Assembly: GCA_958414825.1 (NCBI GenBank)
Contig: CATYXQ010000003.1
Location: forward strand, 14,982 to 78,981
Length of the DNA stretch: 64,000 nt
Direction of reading: 5' to 3'
Source: an uncultured Eubacteriales bacterium
GTDB lineage: Bacteria; Bacillota; Clostridia; Oscillospirales; CAG-272
Part shown: positions 25,785 through 39,411 of the stretch, piece by piece
How positions within the stretch are numbered: the stretch's first letter is position 1
Layout: every line of letters starts with the position of its first letter
The notes under the pieces: model-generated
The model's database searches: none
Told to the model about the DNA's origin: nothing
The model's input: only the letters and a program-made list of their open reading frames with translations
Program-made: the position numbers and the translations under genes

Positions 25785-27305
25785 TTACTGCGCCCAGACT
25801 TCAGCCGCCTCTTTGTATTTTTCGTTTACCTGTGCAAGCGCCGCAGTCGCGGCGTCCTTATAGGAATCAAACGTCGAAACGAAATCCGTGCTTCCCTTGC
25901 GGAAAAGGAAGATCAATTCCTTATTGATATTACCGGGCTGAACATAGAATCCGATGTCATAGGAACGGGTCTCGGCCATCAGTTCAAGGGTCGCCACGCT
26001 GTCCTCATCGCGGAAATACTGGCCGGTCAGCGTCGTGTCGTAGTAAGCGCCGGTCATGTATTCCTTGCCGTAGTAGGCAAGCGCCTCCAAAACCGCGCCC
26101 GATTTTTCGGGATCGCCGGCCATAACGGGCACGCAGACAAAGGTCATATGATACGGGGAGGGCATGGAATAGTACTCTTCCTGGTCAATATCGTATTTCG
26201 GATAAGGCAGAATGCCGTAATCGGTTTCCATGTCGCGGTAGTTGTCAAGCGACTGAAGCCGTCCGAGGAAGAAGAGCGCGCGGTTGGTGGAGAACATCGT
26301 AATCGCTTCCGTAGACGTGTAGCGCTGATAGTTGATCGCATCGCCGCCGAAGCAGATGTTGGTGTATTTGGTCATGACGTCCACAATGCGCTCGCTGCCG
26401 GTCAGCGTCAGCGAAAGCTCGCCGTCGTCGCCTACCGTGACGACCTTTTCACCGCTGCCGCCGAACACCGCGTAGGTCGAGTCGTCCCAGGTGATGATGC
26501 CGAACTTGTCGGACATGTCGTATATGCCGTCCTGGTTGAGATCCTCAGTGACTTCCTTTGCATAGGCAGCCAGCGCTTCGAGCGTCCATTTGCCGTCCGC
26601 GACGACCGAATAGAAATCATCCTCAATATTATGATCCGCTTTCACCTGCTTGTTAAAGCCGACCACATTCTGCTGCATATCGTCCCAAACCGTGATGTCG
26701 CCGGTGGCAAAGAAGAGCACGTCGTGGATCTTCAGGTCGCTGTTGGCGCGCTGGTCCCACCAGGAATTGTTCAGGTGGAGCGACTCGATCGAGCCAAGCT
26801 CATACAAAGCGTCCGCCGTTGCCAGCGGAACGGCGTCATACGCCGCGATTATGGCCGCGTCATAGTCGGAACTGCCCGCAGTCGCGGCGGTGAGCAGCTT
26901 CTGATAGCCCTGATTGTTGCCGCCCATGTCCTCAATCACATTCAGATGAATGCCGTACAGTTCCTCCACGGCGGCGTTTTTCCGGTAAACGGCCTCTTCA
27001 AGCTGCGTTTTCTCATAGCCCTCGTCCAGCGCCGAGAAATCCTTGAACTCGACGTTGCCGTCCGGCGCCTTTCCCGAAATCAAAAGATTGAAGTCGCCCT
27101 CATACTTTTGCTCTACCGGGGTGAACACGTCCACGGGGTCGGTCGCCTCCGTCGTATCCTCCGACGAGACCGGTGCCGTGTCCGAAACCGGATCGGAGCC
27201 GCCGGTGTTTTGCGGATCCTTTTCGCCGCAGGCAAACAGCGCCATGGTGCTGAGCAGCATCGCCGCGCACAGCGCAAGGGTCGTTGCTTTTTTCATGTTG
27301 AACAT
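25785..27305 (-). CDS. Extracellular solute-binding lipoprotein (ABC type 1)
   Basis: 506 residues from ATG 27305, chosen for AAAGGA 8 bases upstream. A lipoprotein signal ends MALFAC, giving lipidated Cys26, then an acidic, Thr/Ser-rich linker to about residue 55. The body has the family 1 sugar-binding plan (WWDQRANSDLKIHDVLFFATGD, LFFLGRLQSLDNYRDMETDYGILPYPK). Such proteins hand oligosaccharides to an ABC permease, but none is in the window, so the permease must be elsewhere or the protein serves sensing. It heads a minus-strand unit with the beta-helix/stalk gene and lies 208 bases after the AraC gene. The 503-residue protein at 40632 is a distant homologue. Confidence 0.83.
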   Translation of the reverse strand: MFNMKKATTLALCAAMLLSTMALFACGEKDPQNTGGSDPVSDTAPVSSEDTTEATDPVDVFTPVEQKYEGDFNLLISGKAPDGNVEFKDFSALDEGYEKTQLEEAVYRKNAAVEELYGIHLNVIEDMGGNNQGYQKLLTAATAGSSDYDAAIIAAYDAVPLATADALYELGSIESLHLNNSWWDQRANSDLKIHDVLFFATGDITVWDDMQQNVVGFNKQVKADHNIEDDFYSVVADGKWTLEALAAYAKEVTEDLNQDGIYDMSDKFGIITWDDSTYAVFGGSGEKVVTVGDDGELSLTLTGSERIVDVMTKYTNICFGGDAINYQRYTSTEAITMFSTNRALFFLGRLQSLDNYRDMETDYGILPYPKYDIDQEEYYSMPSPYHMTFVCVPVMAGDPEKSGAVLEALAYYGKEYMTGAYYDTTLTGQYFRDEDSVATLELMAETRSYDIGFYVQPGNINKELIFLFRKGSTDFVSTFDSYKDAATAALAQVNEKYKEAAEVWAQ

Positions 27306-27414
27306 AACGCATTTCCTTTCTATAAACACTATAAAAATTTGGTTTTAGCCTTTGTGTAAACTAATCATAACAGTCCGAAGCGCGCATACAACAGCGTAAT
27401 TTGTGTGAAATGAT

Positions 27415-27428
27415 ATGCATAATGTTGT
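27415..27428. promoter_or_regulatory. 14-base motif shared with the hydrolase operon
   Basis: ATGCATAATGTTGT, about 110 bases before the solute-binding gene, recurs as its complement at 34090-34103 upstream of the 696-residue hydrolase operon. Further GTGCAAAAA/TTGCACAAAT half-site-like words lie at 27432-27440, 27480-27489 and 27505-27514. It is a candidate AraC-type operator by inference. Confidence 0.35.
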
Positions 27429-27513
27429 TTCGTGCAAAAAATATAGATTTTTCTTCTGATATTTAGGCCGCATTTGAAATTTTTTGCACGCTTTTTTGTC
27501 TGTATTGCACAAA

Positions 27514-28314
27514 TCAGGGAATCAGCCCCGCGTGGGTCATAATCATTTCCCGGTACCTGCTCGGCGCCACGCCGAAATGTTTTTTGAACATCCGGGAAAA
27601 ATTGACAATATCGCTGTAGCCGGTATAATAAGCCGCGGCCGCGACCGAATCTTCCCCCAGCGCCAACCGGTGCGCCGCGCGCTCCAGACGGTAATCGTTC
27701 AGATACTGCTGCGGCGAAACGCCGGTGTATTTGCGGAACAGCGTGCTGAAATAGCTGCGGTCAAGATTCAACTCCCGCGCGATGTCGGTCACGTGGATTC
27801 CGGTCATATAATTTTGTTCGATATACCGCTTGGCTTTGATTACATACGGATTCTGGCGGCTCTGCCGGCCGGCTTCAAGCCGACGCAGCGCGCTCATCAG
27901 TTCCCATATTTTCCCGCTCAGATACTCCTCTTTCCCAGCTTCCAGATGCGCCGCTTCCAAAATCTCCGAGAAAATCCGCCCGCAGTCGGGCGCGGTAATC
28001 ACATCGGTGCCGAGAATCTGCGGCAGATCGACGTCGCTGTCAAAGCAGATCCACATATAATGCCACGGATCGGCGTCGTCCGCGCGGTACTCGTGCGTCT
28101 GGTGCGGATGGATCACAAAAATCTGCGCGGGTTTGACGTCATAGGAAGCGCCGCCCGTAAAAAACCGCCCCTTGCCCGCAACAACAAAATGTAAAACCCA
28201 ATAAGGCCGCGGCACGTTCACCGAAAATCCAGGCTCGCATTTTTGCTGTCCGTAGCTGACCGGATTCAGTCCCGGCAGCCGTTTTTCGGTCAGTTTGTAT
28301 TCCTCTCTGAGCAA
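27514..28314 (-). CDS. AraC-family transcriptional regulator
   Basis: 266 residues. An N-terminal cupin sensor domain (WVLHFVVAGKGRFFTGGASYDVKPAQIFVIHPHQTHEY) is followed by the two AraC helix-turn-helix motifs (VTDIARELNLDRSYFSTLFRKYTG and VAAAAYYTGYSDIVNFSRMFKKHFG) and the usual SPQQYLNDYR linker. The start is TTG at 28314 with GGGAGG 7 bases upstream. Such regulators activate sugar-uptake and glycosidase genes on binding a sugar in the cupin. It sits between the GH2 gene and the solute-binding gene, all on one strand, which makes those genes its likely targets. Confidence 0.92.
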   Translation of the reverse strand: MLREEYKLTEKRLPGLNPVSYGQQKCEPGFSVNVPRPYWVLHFVVAGKGRFFTGGASYDVKPAQIFVIHPHQTHEYRADDADPWHYMWICFDSDVDLPQILGTDVITAPDCGRIFSEILEAAHLEAGKEEYLSGKIWELMSALRRLEAGRQSRQNPYVIKAKRYIEQNYMTGIHVTDIARELNLDRSYFSTLFRKYTGVSPQQYLNDYRLERAAHRLALGEDSVAAAAYYTGYSDIVNFSRMFKKHFGVAPSRYREMIMTHAGLIP

Positions 28315-28764
28315 TCCTGTCCCTCCCGCGTCTGCGCCGAATTTAAATTCACCCGTTTTTACGCTTGACTTGCCGTCCCGCTCCTCTTTCTATTACAGTA
28401 ACAAAAACGATGCGATCTTGCAAGACAAATCGAAGCATAAAAACAGACAAAAATTACGATTTTCGGGCGTTTTTGTATAGATATGCCAAAAAAATAGAAT
28501 GTTTATTGGAATGTATGCACAAAATCTATGGCTGTACATTCCGGAAAAACCGCAGTCCGAACATACATGCGCCCCGCCGTCTGTGCGCGTCTTTCTGCAT
28601 TCATTGTACAAAATTTTACAAATCCGCGCAAGAAAAACTTTTGAAATTTCCCGCAAACGCGCCATCCAAAATATGGAAAACGCGAAACGCTTCCGCAAAC
28701 AGGACCGCTTTTCGGGACGGAGAGAACCGTATATTCGACGACTCTGGCTTTCGCCGCCGTTCCC
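28315..28764. other. 450-base intergenic stretch, AT-richer, no gene recognised
   Basis: Noticeably richer in A and T than its neighbours. It should hold the AraC promoter: TTGCAA with a TACTGT 17 bases on is the best pair seen on the minus strand and is weak. A TATGCACAAAA word at 28514-28524 resembles the half-site words near 27505. Open frames on both strands lack ribosome sites. Confidence 0.5.
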
Positions 28765-33955
<5,191 letters not shown>

Positions 33956-34022
33956 AAACCCCCAAAATGTTGTGTTCTTTTTTGTATAAAATGCATAAAA
34001 GCAGGTGAACTTTTATAGTCTA

Positions 34023-34051
34023 ATTATAGAATCAGGCCGCATTTCTGTCAA
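34023..34051 (-). promoter_or_regulatory. Consensus promoter of the hydrolase-GH2 operon
   Basis: On the minus strand TTGACA (34051-34046), 17 bases, TATAAT (34028-34023): a perfect match. Transcription would start near 34016, about 60 bases before the 696-residue gene. The shared 14-base motif (34090-34103) lies 39 bases upstream of the -35 box, a normal activator position. Confidence 0.88.
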
Positions 34052-34089
34052 TAACCGGATGCAAGAAACAATAAAAAGCGCAAAATCAG

Positions 34090-34103
34090 ACAACATTATG
34101 CAT
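34090..34103. promoter_or_regulatory. Shared 14-base motif, second copy
   Basis: ACAACATTATGCAT, the complement of 27415-27428. It lies just upstream of the consensus promoter at 34023-34051. The separate words ATGCATAA (33991-33998) and AATGTTGTG (33966-33974) recur in the leader. Confidence 0.35.
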
Positions 34104-34186
34104 GGTATGGGTTGACCGCATGTTGGGGATATAGCGAAGAAAAGCGAGGGTTCCGCGCGGAGCGAAAAAATCCGCATTCGCAGACA

Positions 34187-34223
34187 AAAGCGCCCCGCAG
34201 CGGATTTACCGCTGCGGGGCGCC
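34187..34223 (-). terminator. Terminator after the LUD gene
   Basis: GCGCCCCGCAGCGG pairs perfectly with CCGCTGCGGGGCGC around a 5-base loop, followed on the minus strand by TTTTGTCTG. It lies 61 bases after the LUD stop codon. Confidence 0.85.
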
Positions 34224-34284
34224 TGACCATCATAGAAATCTATATACGAAATAAAAGCAAAATGGAAACTTTTGAAAGGCTGTA

Positions 34285-34926
34285 TCAAAAGCCGAGATTT
34301 TCATTGACTAAAATCACCGTGACGCGTCCCTTTTCGTGACAGCGGCGGGAAACCACGATGTTTGAGCAGATACAGCGCTCGGACAGGCAGTCGTGACAAA
34401 CGCCGTCTGCCAAGCAGGGCGTTCCGGCGCCCTCAAAGCGCTGCGCGTTGACCGGCGCGGCATAGCCGCGCGCACGGGCAAGCGCGCTTTCCTCGGTGTG
34501 GCAGATTTTGTTCGCCCCGGCGACAATCAACACCCGGTCGGGGCCGTAGATCATGGCGGCGACGCGGTTTCCGTTGCCGTCGATGTTATACAGAACGCCG
34601 TTTTCGCTGATGGCGTTGGCGCTCATCAAAAACACGTCGGCGGTCAGCCCGCGGCGCATAAGCGCTTTTCTCTCCTCAGGCGTTTTCGCCCGTTCACGGT
34701 CGATAAGCCCCGCGTATCCCCCGCGAAGCGCGTCCAAAAGGCCGATCTGGGACAGGGTCGCGCTGCCGCCGAACGCAATCGTATCCGCCGCTCCGATACG
34801 CGCAAGCGCAGCGGCGCAGGCTTCCCCGCGCGTCTCACAGACCAGCGCCTCGTAGCGGCGGCGCCGGAGATTCTCCGCCGTGCGTTCCAGCATCTTTCGG
34901 TTGCGGATTTTTTCAAATTCGTTCAT
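34285..34926 (-). CDS. LUD-domain protein (LutC/YkgG-like)
   Basis: 213 residues. The LUD fold is recognised from DTIAFGGSATLSQIGLLDAL, ADVFLMSANAISENGVLYNI and AAMIYGPDRVLIVAGANKI. Near the C terminus are clustered cysteines (PCLADGVCHDCLSERCICS). LUD proteins take part in lactate oxidation together with LutA and LutB, but stand-alone clostridial copies like this one have no proven role. Its ATG overlaps the stop of the regulator gene (ATGA), so the two are one operon and the regulator may sense a related metabolite. Confidence 0.85.
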   Translation of the reverse strand: MNEFEKIRNRKMLERTAENLRRRRYEALVCETRGEACAAALARIGAADTIAFGGSATLSQIGLLDALRGGYAGLIDRERAKTPEERKALMRRGLTADVFLMSANAISENGVLYNIDGNGNRVAAMIYGPDRVLIVAGANKICHTEESALARARGYAAPVNAQRFEGAGTPCLADGVCHDCLSERCICSNIVVSRRCHEKGRVTVILVNENLGF

Positions 34927-36071
34927 TTCTCTAAAATCCTTTCGATAGAATCTTTATCAATATACGGCGCAAGCAGTGAAACAAGCTCGCCTCTTTTCTG
35001 ACAGCCGGTCAGGCGGCACATCCGCTTGATGCGGTAGGAAATGACGTTTTCCGAGGTGTACAGCCGCTCCGCAATGCACGGATAGGTCTCCTCCCCAAGA
35101 ATGCCCTCCAGAATACCGAAATCCAGTTCGTCGCAGTCCGAAAGCAGCGTCTCCGCCCGAAAAATGCACTGCGCCGCCGGATCGTCGTAAAATTCCACAT
35201 CCGGAACCTGCTGCAAAAAAGAGGAAAACGCATCGGCGTCCGACGCGGGCTGCCGTGCGCCGGTAGACGCGCGCACCACCAACTTTGCGTCCACCTTGAC
35301 GGTGAGCGAAATGTCGCCCGGATTCTTGTACAGATAGGCGTAGGCCAGCACTGCCTGCCGTCCGAGCGTTGCATGATCCACTGTGACGGTGGTGATCGTC
35401 GGACGGCTAAGCGAGGCCAAAAGGCTTGAACCGAAGCTGACCGCATACAAATCGTCCGGCACCGAGACGCCCGCCTTTTGCAGATGGCTGACCAGCGAAA
35501 GCGCAACCACGTCGTTTGCGCAGATGACCGCGTCATAACACGCGCGGTTTTCAAAAAAGCGGGCGAAGCAGCCGGTCAGCGACGCATAATTATAGTAGAT
35601 GTCACGCGCGGGATTTTTGCCTTCGCGGCCAAGGTATTCGCGAAAAAAGCCGTCCTTAATCATATCGGTGGCCGAGTTTGGATTGACGCCGTAGAGCGCA
35701 AAATCCGAGCGACCTGACGCAAGCAGATAATTGATGATTTTCCGCATACCGTCCCGATAGTCAAGCAGGATTTTGGAATAGCGGCCGGAGAGCACCGAGG
35801 ACTCGTAATTGATAAAAATACCGTGTACGCCGCATTCGGAAAAGCGCGAAAGCAGGCGCGGCGTAATCGCGACCGACGCGCCGACGTAAATCAGCAGCCG
35901 GCGCTCGCCCGTCTCATAGATCTCGTCGAAATTCAGCGCCGTCGGGTCGGGCGCGTCCAAAAACACGGGCGTATACCGTTTCTGCATGATTTCGGACGAA
36001 ATCGCGCGCACAGCCTGCTTCGTCCAGAGCGTGTCCGCTGTTTTCGGGGAAACGTAAACTCTCACTTTCAT
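34923..36071 (-). CDS. Regulator: LacI-type sensor domain fused to C-terminal LuxR-type HTH
   Basis: 382 residues with reversed order compared with LacI. Residues 1-280 are a periplasmic-binding-like sensor, clearest in YDAVICANDVVALSLVSHLQ, AGVSVPDDLYAVSFG and SRPTITTVTVDHATLGRQAV. Residues about 325-375 resemble a LuxR/GerE helix-turn-helix (YPCIAERLYTSENVISYRIK followed by RGELVSLLAPYI). There is no N-terminal HTH. The ribosome site GGAGGG lies 8 bases before the ATG. It is coupled to the LUD gene by ATGA and is presumably controlled by a small ligand such as a sugar or organic acid. Assignment of the C-terminal HTH is by pattern only. Confidence 0.7.
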   Translation of the reverse strand: MKVRVYVSPKTADTLWTKQAVRAISSEIMQKRYTPVFLDAPDPTALNFDEIYETGERRLLIYVGASVAITPRLLSRFSECGVHGIFINYESSVLSGRYSKILLDYRDGMRKIINYLLASGRSDFALYGVNPNSATDMIKDGFFREYLGREGKNPARDIYYNYASLTGCFARFFENRACYDAVICANDVVALSLVSHLQKAGVSVPDDLYAVSFGSSLLASLSRPTITTVTVDHATLGRQAVLAYAYLYKNPGDISLTVKVDAKLVVRASTGARQPASDADAFSSFLQQVPDVEFYDDPAAQCIFRAETLLSDCDELDFGILEGILGEETYPCIAERLYTSENVISYRIKRMCRLTGCQKRGELVSLLAPYIDKDSIERILEK

Positions 36072-36100
36072 GGGAAATACCCTCCACTCGGTCCATCCGC

Positions 36101-36137
36101 CAAAAAAGGACGTTCAAGGCGGCTGCGCCGCCTTGAA
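36101..36137 (-). terminator. Probable terminator after the PFL gene
   Basis: TTCAAGGCGGC pairs perfectly with GCCGCCTTGAA around GCA; TCCTTTTTTG follows on the minus strand. A small GAATCTA/TAGATTC hairpin precedes it. The T run starts a few bases late, so efficiency is uncertain. Confidence 0.6.
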
Positions 36138-36183
36138 TCTATGTAGATTCTATTTCGGACTGTTTTCAAAACAGCGCCGATTC

Positions 36184-37542
36184 TCAGTTCTTGAGCGAAT
36201 GAATCGGCGCGGGAATGCGGCCTCCGCGCGCGATAAATTTCTCACAGGAAACCTCAGAAACGCGCATGACCGGCGCATGGCCGAGCAGACCGCCGAACTC
36301 AACCCGGTCGCCCACCTTGGTGCCCGGCGCGGGAATGACGCGCACAGCCGTAGTCTTGTTGTTGACCATGCCGATGGCAATCTCGTCCGCGATAATGCCG
36401 CTGATCGTCTCGGCGCTCGTATCGCCGGGGATGCAGATCATATCCAAGCCAACCGAGCAAACCGCGGTCATAGCCTCCAGCTTTTCAAGCGACAGAACGC
36501 CGCACTCGGCCGCGGCAATCATGCCCGCGTCCTCGCTGACCGGAATAAACGCGCCCGAAAGACCGCCGACATGACTCGACGCCATAACGCCGCCCTTTTT
36601 CACCGCGTCGTTGAGCAGGGCAAGCGCCGCCGTCGTGCCGCAGCCGCCGCAGCGCTCAAGCCCCATCGCCTCCAGAATATTCGCCACGCTGTCCCCAACC
36701 GCCGGCGTCGGCGCAAGCGACAGATCCACAATGCCGTAGGGCACGTCCAACCTGCGGGAAGCCTCATACGCGATCAACTGACCGACGCGCGTGATTTTGA
36801 ACGCCGTCTTTTTGATAACGTCGGCAAGCGCGGAAAAATCGCAGTCGCCCGCGCGGCGGACCGCTTTTTCCACAACGCCGGGACCGCTGACGCCGACGTT
36901 AATCACGCAGTCGCCCTCTCCCGTGCCGTGAAACGCGCCCGCCATAAACGGATTGTCGTCCACCGCGTTGGCAAATACGACAAACTTTGCGCAGCCTATG
37001 GCGTCGCGGTCGGCGGTGCGCGCGGCGGTCTCCTTTACCGTGCGACCCATGCGCGCGACCGCGTCCATATTGATCCCCGCGCGGGTCGAACCGACGTTGA
37101 CCGACGAGCAGACAAGCTCAGTCTCGGCCAGCGCCTCGGGAATCGCCTCGATCATGCGGTCCGCGCCGCCGGTCATGCCCTTCTGCACAAGCGCGGAAAA
37201 GCCGCCGATAAAGTTGACGCCGAGCGCGCGCGCCGCGCGGTCGAGCGTTTTGGCGACGCGGACATATTCTTCAGGTGAGCACCGCCCGCCGATACAGGAT
37301 ACCGGCGTGACCGAAATACGCTTGTTGACGATCGGCACGCCGTACAGCTTTTCCAGCTTCTCGCACTCGGAAACCAGGTTCGCCGCGCGGCGGGTGATCT
37401 TGTCGTAAATATTCCGGCAAAGGCGGTCGCAGTCGTCCGAAACGCAGTCATAGAGCGAAATGCCCATTGTGACCGTGCGCACGTCCAAATTCTCCTGCCG
37501 GATCATATTGATGGTTTCAAGAATATCTGCAGTATTAATCAT
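36184..37542 (-). CDS. PFL-family protein (UPF0210/DUF711)
   Basis: 452 residues, full length for UPF0210. Recognised from the start [29 protein letters not shown], the [12 protein letters not shown] segment, and the Gly-rich [14 protein letters not shown] and [20 protein letters not shown]. The fold resembles pyruvate-formate-lyase-type barrels, but neither the glycyl radical motif nor a proven reaction is known. It is paired with the ACT-domain gene 12 bases upstream, as in many Firmicutes, so the two products likely work together. GAGGAG lies 8 bases before the ATG. Confidence 0.9.
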   Translation of the reverse strand: MINTADILETINMIRQENLDVRTVTMGISLYDCVSDDCDRLCRNIYDKITRRAANLVSECEKLEKLYGVPIVNKRISVTPVSCIGGRCSPEEYVRVAKTLDRAARALGVNFIGGFSALVQKGMTGGADRMIEAIPEALAETELVCSSVNVGSTRAGINMDAVARMGRTVKETAARTADRDAIGCAKFVVFANAVDDNPFMAGAFHGTGEGDCVINVGVSGPGVVEKAVRRAGDCDFSALADVIKKTAFKITRVGQLIAYEASRRLDVPYGIVDLSLAPTPAVGDSVANILEAMGLERCGGCGTTAALALLNDAVKKGGVMASSHVGGLSGAFIPVSEDAGMIAAAECGVLSLEKLEAMTAVCSVGLDMICIPGDTSAETISGIIADEIAIGMVNNKTTAVRVIPAPGTKVGDRVEFGGLLGHAPVMRVSEVSCEKFIARGGRIPAPIHSLKN

Positions 37543-37554
37543 CAGGCGCTCTCC

Positions 37555-37839
37555 TCATACCGAATGCATACAGTCGAAAATATCCTCGTGCATACAGCGG
37601 ATTTCCAGTCCGGCGTCGCTGCCGAGCGCGGCCAATGCATCCGCAAACACGGAAAAATCGCCGGTCAGTCCGTCGATCTGTGCAACCATAATCATGGCGA
37701 AATACTTGTCCAGCACGCTCTGGGTGATCTCGGTAATATTTGCGCCGTACTCCGCGCATTTTGCACTGACTTTTGCGATGATGCCGACCTGATCCCGGCC
37801 AATCACTGTGATTACAGCTTTAATTTCAATCAACCTCAT
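37555..37839 (-). CDS. ACT-domain protein (UPF0237)
   Basis: 94 residues forming a pair of ACT-like units: AVITVIGRDQVGIIAKVSAK is the classic ligand-binding start, with NITEITQSVLDKYFAMIMVAQ next. ACT domains bind amino acids and control partner enzymes; this family almost always precedes PFL/UPF0210, its presumed partner. The start is not secure: the ATG at 37839 has only a weak ribosome site, and a TTG two codons in overlaps an ATGAGG. Confidence 0.85.
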   Translation of the reverse strand: MRLIEIKAVITVIGRDQVGIIAKVSAKCAEYGANITEITQSVLDKYFAMIMVAQIDGLTGDFSVFADALAALGSDAGLEIRCMHEDIFDCMHSV

Positions 37840-37932
37840 TTCAAAAAAATTCGATGCGTCCGCGCCGGCGCGCCGCCTTTTTCGGCTCTGCGGCGGCCGG
37901 AGAGGATGCCCATTCTTCGGATTCCGCGTATT

Positions 37933-37961
37933 ATGATACTATAAATTGCTTCCGGATTCAA
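37933..37961 (-). promoter_or_regulatory. Promoter for the ACT-PFL operon
   Basis: Minus strand TTGAAT (37961-37956), 17 bases, TATCAT (37938-37933), divergent from the promoter at 37991. Confidence 0.55.
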
Positions 37962-37990
37962 GAGATTCGGCGATAATTCGAGAAAAATAA

Positions 37991-38019
37991 TTGAAATTTA
38001 CAGGCGCGTGTGCTATACT
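37991..38019 (+). promoter_or_regulatory. Promoter for the small membrane protein gene
   Basis: TTGAAA (37991-37996), 17 bases, TATACT (38014-38019), about 115 bases before the ATG at 38135. Confidence 0.6.
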
Positions 38020-38134
38020 GAATTGATATAAACCCCGGAAAACGTGAAAAACCGAAGCCGAACATCAATGCCGGGGCCGATCCGTACCGCCGCGCACGCG
38101 CGGGTTCGGTGAAAAAATGCCCGGAGGTAACAAA

Positions 38135-38674
38135 ATGTACGAGTATGATTTTTGCGAATACGCCGTGCGGAAAAAGGTCGAGGGCGCCTACCTCGCCGCG
38201 CTGTGCGCAGCGGCGGCGGCAGTTCTGCTTTTCGCCGCAGTCTTTTTTCTTTTTCTTCTGCCCGCCCTCGGTATGCTCTGGTCGGCCTTGATTCTCACGG
38301 CGGTCGGCGCGCTCCTCTGGTATCTCTCCAGATTTACGGCTATTGAATACGAATACACGCTGACCGGATCGATTTTCGACGCGGCGGCCGTCTACAACCG
38401 ACAGTACCGCCGGGAAAAGCTGTCGGTGGATCTGAAAAAATCCGCGCGCCAGTGCGCGCCGTATCAAAACGGCCGATTTGAGGGCGGCGTGACCCCGAAG
38501 AAAATCCACGATCTGCGCTCCTCCAGGCGCTCGGACTGCGCCTATGCGCTCGTCTATGAAGCGGAGCACGGCTGCGAGGCGCTTTTGTTTGACGCGAGCG
38601 CGCGCATGATCGACTGCATCCGGCGCGTGATCCCCTCTGTAACGGTGCGCTCGGACAACCTGCCGGAGCTTTAA
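38135..38674 (+). CDS. Two-helix membrane protein, DUF6106-like
   Basis: 179 residues from ATG 38135 (GGAGGT 6 bases upstream; an earlier in-frame ATG overlaps that site). Residues 1-20 are charged (MYEYDFCEYAVRKKVEGAYL), then two hydrophobic helices (about 20-70) form a hairpin, and a soluble C-terminal domain of about 110 residues follows with TAIEYEYTLTGSIFDAAAVYN and several cysteines. The layout recalls the DUF6106 family common in Clostridia; its function is unknown. The C-terminal domain resembles a membrane-proximal PH-like sheet, by inference only. The next gene is 211 bases away, so it is probably monocistronic. Confidence 0.7.
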   Translation: MYEYDFCEYAVRKKVEGAYLAALCAAAAAVLLFAAVFFLFLLPALGMLWSALILTAVGALLWYLSRFTAIEYEYTLTGSIFDAAAVYNRQYRREKLSVDLKKSARQCAPYQNGRFEGGVTPKKIHDLRSSRRSDCAYALVYEAEHGCEALLFDASARMIDCIRRVIPSVTVRSDNLPEL

Positions 38675-38885
38675 AACGGTTTTCAGACGCGGCGCGGCAA
38701 GGACGGCGCATACAATCCCCAAACGGTACGCGAGGGCCGACTGCGGACGGTGCAAAAAGCCGCCCCCGCCCGAAAGCCCTTCGGTTAAAGCCGCGTCCCC
38801 GCATGTTTCAGGCATACTTTTCATATCCTGTATAATAAACTGCAAAAGCGCCGGAACCCCGGCGCCGCTATACGGGAGGTTCTGT

Positions 38886-39407
38886 ATGAGACATGTTTTT
38901 AGCCGCGCGGCGGCGATTTCCGTCCTGATTTTCTGCATACTGCTTTCGGCCTGCACGGGCACAAAGCACGACCCGCTCGCCTATCAGGACGCGGCTTTTA
39001 CCGCCGAAATCAGCTGTACCACCGAGAAAACGCAATTCGGCGCGGTCTATACCCAAAACAGCGAAGAACAGCTTCTCTGCTTCACAGCGCCTGAGAATCT
39101 CGCGGGCGTCACCGCGCGGCGCACGCCGGACGGGCAGATCACGCTGACAAAGGACGCCCTTTCGTTTCCCGCCTCGCCGGGTACGTCCGGTCTGTTTGCC
39201 GTCACGGCGCTGTTTGAAATCCCGCGCGGCTGCCTGATTAAAAAAACCGAGCGGGACGGCCTTTCGGTTCTTTCCGGGGACTACGGCAAGAACAGCTACA
39301 AGCTCTCGCTGGACAGCGCCGGACGGCCTGTAAGGATAGAGGGCGAGATCGACGGCGAAAAGCTTGCGGCGGACGTCGTCAAATTCAGCATAATCGAAAA
39401 CGGGTGA
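38886..39407 (+). CDS. Small secreted lipoprotein
   Basis: 173 residues. A signal peptide with lipobox LLSAC gives lipidated Cys23. The mature part is rich in beta-prone segments (DAAFTAEISCTTEKTQFGAV, AGRPVRIEGEIDGEKLAADVVKFSII), the pattern of an outer-surface beta-sheet domain as in LolA-like proteins. I do not recognise a family with certainty. GGGAGG lies 6 bases before the ATG; a TATAAT at 38831-38836 lacks a good -35. It ends 4 bases before alr and is probably co-transcribed with it. Confidence 0.7.
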   Translation: MRHVFSRAAAISVLIFCILLSACTGTKHDPLAYQDAAFTAEISCTTEKTQFGAVYTQNSEEQLLCFTAPENLAGVTARRTPDGQITLTKDALSFPASPGTSGLFAVTALFEIPRGCLIKKTERDGLSVLSGDYGKNSYKLSLDSAGRPVRIEGEIDGEKLAADVVKFSIIENG

Positions 39408-39411
39408 AATC

